Shown one piece after another: positions 49,901 through 58,300 of a stretch of DNA of 64,000 nt; positions within the stretch are counted from its first letter, which is position 1; each line of letters starts with the position of its first letter. The notes under the pieces were generated by a model, which did not search any database, was not told where the DNA came from, and worked only from the letters and a program-made list of their open reading frames with translations. The stretch spans positions 992,001-1,056,000 of the forward strand of contig JASJOG010000027.1 of assembly GCA_030142905.1 (NCBI GenBank), given 5' to 3'. Source of the DNA: Heliopora coerulea. Taxonomy: Eukaryota; Cnidaria; Anthozoa; Scleralcyonacea; Helioporidae. The position numbers and the translations under genes were made by a program.

Positions 49901-52313
49901 TACACTGCGTTAATCTTTGATTGTCCACTGCATGTTGTTCATCGGAGCTGGGCTCACTTGTCGACGATGATAAGCGGCCAGGGGTTTTTCGTCTGGGAGA
50001 TCTAACAATAATTTGGCTGACTATGGGTGGAGCAAAGATGAGCTCCGCAATTTCCTCGACGCTGACTCCCAATACCGAAGCAGCTCGCTGAGTTCCAGCT
50101 GGATTGGCGAACCTTGGCTTGTTGTCATTACCTTTAGGAACAAAAAGAGACGAAGGTGAACGTAATACATCAGACATAACCTTTTAGTTATATAGAGTAA
50201 AGAGGAAGACAATGCTTCATGTATGAAGTAAAGCACGGCGTGCTGTGAAGTGATGTTGAGTCAAAATGAAGTAAAATGAAGTAAAGTGAAGTAAAGTGAA
50301 GTGAAGTAAAGTGAACTGAAATAAAGTGAAGTGTAGTGAAGTGTAGTGAAGTGTAGTGAAGTGTAGTGAAGTGTAGTAACGTAAAATGAAGAATGTCGAA
50401 GTGAAGTGAAGTAAAGTGAAGTCAAGTGAAGAGGAGTGGAGTGAACTGGAGAATGGTGAGGAGAAGAATAGCAAAGTGTAGTGAACTGAAGTGCAGAATG
50501 GTGAAATGAAGTGAGGCGATGTGAAGTAACACCAACTTAAGTAAAGTGAATTGAAATAAAGGCAGTTGAAGGGAAGTGAAGTATGGTCAAGTGAAGGGGA
50601 GCGTAATATAAAGTCGTGTAGTGTTCTGTCATGTAGCAGGTCAACGTAAGCTGGCGTGATACGGGGTGGTATTTTTTTATACTCTGGATATGGCAGCACA
50701 TATGTCAAACTTGCACCTGAGCTCGCCACTTGAGTGTTCCTAGCTCTATGGTTAAAGCATCCCACCGGTCATCAGAAGGTGCGGGTTCGATCCCCGTCTA
50801 GGGTTCAGAAATTGTTTTTCTGAGGTTAGAGCTTGACGAACGTTCATCTATCATCTGCGTTACCTCCAAGCTTTCACATTCGTAACGTATATCGCGTTGA
50901 AAAACGAAAATTGGTGTTTAATGTGCAGTTGACCCACACTTTTAAGACAACGTTCTTGTTATTATTAGTTACAGCGCTGAACATAGTACTTCGAAGTAAT
51001 GAATCAAAGAAATATCAGTGAGTAACTAGGTATTGAATACGGAAACGGGACCGAAGGTTGAGCCGGAGTTTGTAATCTAAGGCAGCCAGAGCTGGTGCTG
51101 AAAAACAGGAGCTTGTACACCATTAATATATATCCAACATCACCTACCCATCACCACTCCAGCGGTTCCTAGATGATAGATAGCTGCAATGATCGACCAC
51201 AAACATCTCACTTCACTAACAGACGCTCCAAGGACTTCAAACGCATGCTGCAGTTCGTTCCACCTTTCAATATCTTTCTGTTGGCTACCACTCTAAAATA
51301 GATCAATACGTTAAGTGACATCTCTCCACACATGTCCAAACTAAACATTTCGACCAGGTCAGTGTCCCGGTTAGCAGGTACCGGACATGATTCACCATAC
51401 AAATGCGGCTCCCAAAATATTAATGTAGAGGAAACAAGTCGATACCTTGGGTATGCGAGATGTCCGCATGGGCCAGGATGATTTAAACAGACCCCGTATG
51501 TTGACAGTTTAATTTTGAACATAGGGGAAAATTCGGGTCAAGCGCAGTTTAGCGGACGCACCTGAATGAGTCAGGCAATTGCAGACTCTGCTCACACAAA
51601 TCCAACCCTAATCTTAAACCTTACTTCTAACCGTAAAACTTCATCTGTTTGTTAGCGTCCGCTAAATTGCACTCCAGCCGCCAAGTCAGTAACGCGTATC
51701 ACTTACTGTAGTTTCGTAGTTTACAAAAACATTGGTATCTCGTTGAGCAGCATCGAGATGGAACTCTTGTCTGGGAATAACATATAAAACAGTAAGAGTA
51801 AAGTAAAATGAATTCGATGTCCAGAAATATCACAGAAAGTCCGCAAACGAACTCTCAGATACGCGTTGGACGAGTGGTCTTTGATGATATCAAGAACTGC
51901 TGTATGAGAAGCCACCCAGGAAGAAATAAAAGACGACGACAGGATAAACATATGCTTCATCCTGTGTTCAGGGAGAGTGAGGATAACAGGATAAAGATAA
52001 AAACAAAACAAAAAATTATCCAACATTAGCTAACGGGTTGACATTTTCTTTTCGTGAAAATCTTTTGCGATCTGTATCGATATAATCTGTCGATCATAAC
52101 AAAGTTTAGTTGAGCAAGAAATCACTTGAACACTATTTAATGTTTTCTTCTAAGTTTCCTATTACCACTATCGAGAGATTGATAATATATTATACACATA
52201 TAATAAATATTAAAATAATATATTATATTATTTTAATATATGTATTATATTATATTATATTATATATCATATCTCATATATATTATATCATATAATATAT
52301 CATGTATTATACC

Positions 52314-52361
<48 letters not shown>

Positions 52362-55300
52362 TATATACATATATTATTAATAATAATATTAAAAAGCAAA
52401 TAATATTATCTGCTTTTTCTACCTGAGCTTCTTGTTGCAACCAGCAAGAAAGTAATTGAACACCTTGAAATTGCTTTCTTGGTCGGGTTTTCTAACAATT
52501 CTTGTCTTCTCCAGTAAAAACGTCTGCAAGCCACAAGACCAAAACAAATACAATAAATTGCAATTTTGCACTGGTTAACGGAAATCACAAAATGTAACAC
52601 ACTCGTACGCTTGCAATCTGAAGTCCCATGGCTTGTAAAATGACTGCAAATTTGAAATTTAACAACTAAACGGCCAGTTCCCGTTATACATCTGCTGAAT
52701 ACAACTACCAGAATTTTTTTCGAAATCTCGATTGTCATGTTAATCAGAACAATTGTCTTTCCATTCGCTTTGGGAATTTAATGTTTGCATGAAAATGAAA
52801 AAACTGCAAAGTATTCTGGTAGTTGTATTCAACTGACGTAACAAGGGGAACGGGCTATTCGTTTCCACAACTGACTTAAATACGATTCGATTTATAAACT
52901 GTGCGAAGTGCGAACGGTGTTGTGTAAGGTTTAAAAGTTACGAAAAGCGAATCAAATGGCAATATGCAACCAACCTGAAGTGACCCACTAGTTAACAAAC
53001 CAGAGGAGTCGTAGTCTAAAGTGAACAGCATGGTGAATCTACTGGCATTGTGGTTAAGCCTTGTAGAACAGTTGCCAAATGCATCAAGTAGTGTTAACAT
53101 CGCTTCGGCTTTTGCGTCTAAAGGATAAAACAGTTTAAACCCTATCAAACTTTATGACTTGAAAGAGACTACCCAGTAATTAGTTGCTCTCCTGATACTC
53201 GTTACAGAAACTGCACGCGGTTGGCACATCGTCATGGGAGTGCATTACAGTTTTATGTGTTCTTAACATAGAGAAAATAAAACACTAGTGATTTCTAGTT
53301 ATTATCCTGAAGGTTTAACTCATTAAGGGGCCGGGTTCGTCCCTTTGACGAATAAAGTCGTTTGGCGTTTGCCAGAGTAAAATACTGAAGTGCACCCTCG
53401 CCCCTTAATGCGTTAATAACCAAGGAAATAAGTCACACGACTGATGTACGTAAGGCTTAAAAACTCAGTAACAATTCATGAGGAAAATACAACGAAAACT
53501 CATAACCGTGTCGTGTCTTTACATGTGATAAAAACACGCTTACTTTTCCCCTCCAATTTCCTCGGCTTAGAAAACATTAATTTTCAAGCTTTCTTCGTGA
53601 ATTAGCGTAATAAGGGGCTTGTTTCTTTAAGCCAGTAGATCCGATAAAGCAATCCTGTTTGTTTTTTAAACATTACTTAACATTCAGTTTAACATCAATT
53701 GACCATTCTTTATACATTAAGGGGCCCAACCGACAGAGGAATTGGGGGCAATTGCTTTCCCCAGAGGTGGGATAAATTCTTTCTCAAAAAATAAACATTG
53801 TATATTTCTTGAAGAAAATCTTGTCTTTTTTCGTAAAATTTACGATAGCAATTGCATTTTTGAAGCGCTGTCGGGCTCTTAAATCGAAAAACTTTCCCGG
53901 AGTGTCACTCCGCAACTTCCTTATCAGCGGAGCGAAAATATTATTTGACTTTGTCCTTGCCCGTAAAAATTCCTAGTTGCGACCCGGTAGTACCTATCTG
54001 AGAGTCGAAGCAGGAGAAGCCACGCATGGTCATCAACCAGGCGATACGGTGCAAGAAAATACCAGAAAAATGTTAAAAAGTTTAGTGCGGAGTGTCTCAG
54101 TCGCACTTTGCGACGTAATCTACAGTGTAATCTCAAATCTAATCCGAAATCTCTGCACCTAATGTATGAGATTCGTGCCTTAATTGTAAAGTAAAAAAGA
54201 GTAGGCAGACTGGATCTTACCAGTTAACGACGACTGAGGGGAGACAGAAGTAGTACAGAAATAATGTAATAGGTGAGCACAGTTGACAGATTTCCCAGAT
54301 CCACTTGGTCCCATTAAGACCAGAGACTGATCAGAATTTGTGGCCAGCATATTACGGTAGGTGGTCTGCGCTGACGCGTAGATATGAGGCGGCATGTCTT
54401 CCTGCTTACACCCGCGAAACATCTGGATAACCTGCACAAAATAGACGAAAGAGTATGACGCTGACGTACTTTAGTATCACACCAATGGTAAATTGGAGTA
54501 AGCAAACCCGAACATCTTTAAAGCCTGGTTTCTATGAAACTGCTACTGCCAGATAGAAGCTGGTGTCATGGATTAATGACCCCTACAGGTGAGGGATAAA
54601 CTACCCGTCCAAGGATCAATGATCTTCATTTGAAACTGGAACTTAGCCTTGCCAACAACTTAACAACCTAAACCAAGCTCTAATCCTAACCGTATATCCT
54701 ACCACTAATCCAAACTCTCACCCTAATCCTAACCCAAAACCTAACTCTAATCCTGAGTCCAATCTATTGGCCACATGAATTATTCACCCTGAGGGAGTTC
54801 ACCAGAGAAACTAGGGTTAGTGCCCCTGAGTCAATGGTAGCTGTGATTTATGTTAGCAGGCAGGGGTCACTCAGCTGAGCAGTAACACATTTCCACGATA
54901 TTGGTGGTATGCCATCTGTAATCACCAGTAAGTTAATGACATGAGTTTCCTCAAAATGTCTACCACCAGCTACCACCATCAAGGTTAGGCAGTTCCAGAA
55001 ACATTTTAACTGAGTTCAAACTCTGGTTTCTGCACATAATGTTGGCTGTTGTCATCTTGGTTGGAGTTATCACTAGCATGTCACAAATACATATTTCCAT
55101 AAAATTTTCTCTGTCAGCTGTCTTGTCACACAAACCAGGCAGCTAAGAAAAATTCTCCCCCTGTACCTGGGCTCAGAACAACAGACACTTACTTTATCTG
55201 TATATATGGAGAGATTCTTTAATGGATTGATAACCAGGAGGATCTGGCCAGCATAAGTGTGAATCAGACTGCTGCCAAAGCGTTGTCTCAGGGTGTGCAA

Positions 55301-58300
55301 GCAGCTTGGTTCATTCAAATAACGCAGGGCAGCCAGATCTTCTGCCTGATCATAACTAGGAGGATTGGCCTGGTAAAAAGGAGAGGTGCAAAACTATGAC
55401 TTTGGAGAATGTTTGGAAGGCTATGAATGGCGAAGAAGTACAAAACATCCATCAGGGTTTGTAAAAAAACTTTAAACTGCAGCCAAAGGTAATCATGTTA
55501 CCTTTTGAATGCAAGGTAATTATTGGCTTTGGACACAGTTTTAACACAATATATGTGTCAAAATGGACTAAAATATAGAATAAAACAATACAATGATCAA
55601 ACACTGTATTAAAATATCACAATTAAGACATATGGTTTAATACCTACAACTTTATGAACCAACATTGTAAGTACTGCATCAAACATGAGTTTGAGTGTTT
55701 CATCAAGGGTTCCACACACAGGAAAATAATGAAAACTAAGGAGCATAGCCCTGAGGTTTTAGTTGTTTTGAGTGTTAGGAGTCTTGAGATGAAACACAAT
55801 AAACAAGTGCTTGAAGTAATGTTTCAAACACAAGTTGGTGTTCTTCCTCTGATTTCTAGATACTGAGAAACGAGTTGAAAAACAAGGCAAAGCCGAGTTT
55901 TCTTAATGAGTTTCAAGGTATCTAGAAATCATAGGAAGAACACTAAACAAGTGTTTGAAATTGCTTCTCAAACAAACCAGAATTTTAGGCACAAATCTAG
56001 CTGAAAGTTGGAAAAATTCAGCTGTAATCTCCCTCCAACTTCTAAATAATGATTAATTATGTATTTCTTTTGTTTTTGCTTTATGAATAATCAATGATTT
56101 TGAGAATTAGCTTTTTAAATGTGTACTCCTATTGATCCATTGCATCTTTGTTTCATTGATTTGAACACGTAAATTAAGAAAGGTGATCCGGATCACTACA
56201 GGCACTTTCCTGCAGGGATTCATTGGGCATCAAAATGCATGCATGTGATGTAAGTTGTAGTATGTGTTCTTGGATTGGCTTCTATAATTCATGAACTATT
56301 AATGAGTTTGATAAACACAAATAAAACCTCCATGTGAAAAGACACTGTTGACAATCAGCTTACCTTTTCAATACAGTCCTCATCAATGTTCAATATTTCT
56401 CCACCATGGTCTAACTTTACTTTGCATGTTGCCTCATCTTCAAGAGATGCAGGTGTAGACTTCAACATTTTACCTCCAGAATATCCTCCTATATGAACAA
56501 CCCACACTTTCTCAGCTTCTAGCCACTCCTTCTCTGATGCAACCTCTGCCTCAGTTTTTGTCTAAAATAAACAAAACAATCATGACTATTTTTCAAACAA
56601 AAATGTCCTCTGTCCAACTGAGACTTATGACAGCAGTTTCAGTGATAATCATTCTTTAGTCAAATGTTAAGTACTTCACCCCTTAACATTTCAATATTAT
56701 CTTGTAAGTCATGTCACTTTCATTACCATATCTTTGTTTTTTGTTCCCAGGAACTGGAATTAAGGACTTAAAACAGGATTTTTACAACAAATTATGAGAA
56801 GCAACAGAATCCCTGTTACCAATAGTAATAACCAGTAACAGCTTTCAGATATCATGACTGTTTGTACCAAAGTATATCTTCTCAGGAAATGTAATTTAAA
56901 ATCTATGCCTTTAGATTGTTTATCATTTGGGCTTCAAGTCTGTTGAGGTAATCCAAACACCAAAGAATGAGAAAGCCAAACAAATTCTAAATCCAAAATG
57001 TCAGCATAATTTGATGTCCAATTCAACAATTAGCCAATCCCTTGTTTTTATTTAGCCTGTCCATGCAAACGATTTCCAAAGATATTTAACAGCTTAGAAT
57101 AGTGTCATAGAAGCACCCATATTTTCTCAAAATTACACATTCATTAAAAATGTTAGTGAATGATAATCTCAGGTTCTGCCTAGCAGTATGGACTATGGAG
57201 GGGCTAGTTACCTGTGCATGCTAATGTGACCTACCTGAGGCCTTGCAGAGCTGTCCAAGCCCAGGATTGTGACCTCTCAGAATTTTTTTTTAAATTTTAA
57301 ATGTCTTAAGTTCCTGTTATACACTATGATTGTCACATATGTTTATTCTGGTGTATGCAATGTTGTCCACAACAGAATACAAGCTCCAAAAAATAACATC
57401 TTGTGAAGAACTTGATATTCAAGTTGACAAAACAAGACAACATAAAAATCAGAGGTGATATTTCAATTCTGTTGCAGAATAATTGTCAAACAAGATATTA
57501 TGTTTTCAAGCTTGTGTTTTATTATATTCTTTGAAGCTGTTGGCTGGTAAAGGTTTTTGGTATAATCTCTAATGTTGTCTCATAGAGCACAATTCCTGAT
57601 TGTGATTTGCTTGTAAATACAGCAAGTACCAAGAAAACTGGACAGAATACCATATATATTGAACATTACTGTAATACACAAGATTTCTCAGAAGGACATC
57701 CAGCAAAGAGCTCTCCAAGGGGCCCAATTGTATGATATAATTGTCATATACTGTGCAATTGTTCATGTGAATGTACCCAACCAATCGTCTTCCACAATTA
57801 CTGTCACATTAGTTGGCAAATTGAAAGCAGTGATAGTGCTTTTGAGACAATAATTATTGCATATCCCAGGATGAATAACAATATTTAACAATTATTTGCA
57901 GGAAAAGTGAATATTTCTTTTAGTATAATTACACACTAACACAGGTAATTATTTGAAAGAAAGTAATGAACTAGCACTTTAAAAATCTCCTTGGAAACAT
58001 TTACAAAATTAGCCACCATCCTGCTTCTGAGCCTTCATTGTTATATTCACCTGTAGGTGAATATCAAGATTTATGACATAATTTTCTGGCCAATCATCAT
58101 GCAGGATGTGTAATTATACTAAACAATAATGTCACAGGGTAAATACATCCCAACACTATTCAATTTTTTTCTAAACTGCCAAATGAATCCTCAAATCCCT
58201 TAGCATCAAAAGATTAGAAAAGGACAACCATTATAAGTTAAACAGTACCTATGCCACCAAATCTAGTCCACTAGCACTGCACACTATGGTGGTATTGAGT

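Larger units (their letters stand above)
44600..56561 (-). other. MYO18A: MYO18A exons 2-16: SH3-like segment and motor domain
   Basis: Exons (high to low): 56364-56561, 55193-55369, 54221-54431, 52975-53117, 52423-52523, 51707-51770, 51148-51292, 49828-50131, 48968-49241, 48477-48603, 47831-47990, 46876-47008, 46034-46238, 45106-45206, 44600-44665. They encode in order [11 protein letters not shown], the motor entry [15 protein letters not shown] and [13 protein letters not shown], the P-loop, switch I, the segment [29 protein letters not shown], switch [22 protein letters not shown], a class-XVIII insert, [32 protein letters not shown] and SSYRIGLSQ. Residue order and spacing follow vertebrate MYO18A closely. 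Confidence 0.92.

Noticed and set aside
50217..50765. 182-codon minus ORF rich in Leu, His, Phe, Thr and Ser
   Set aside because: Produced by the GAAGT minisatellite; no motif, and it lies in an intron.
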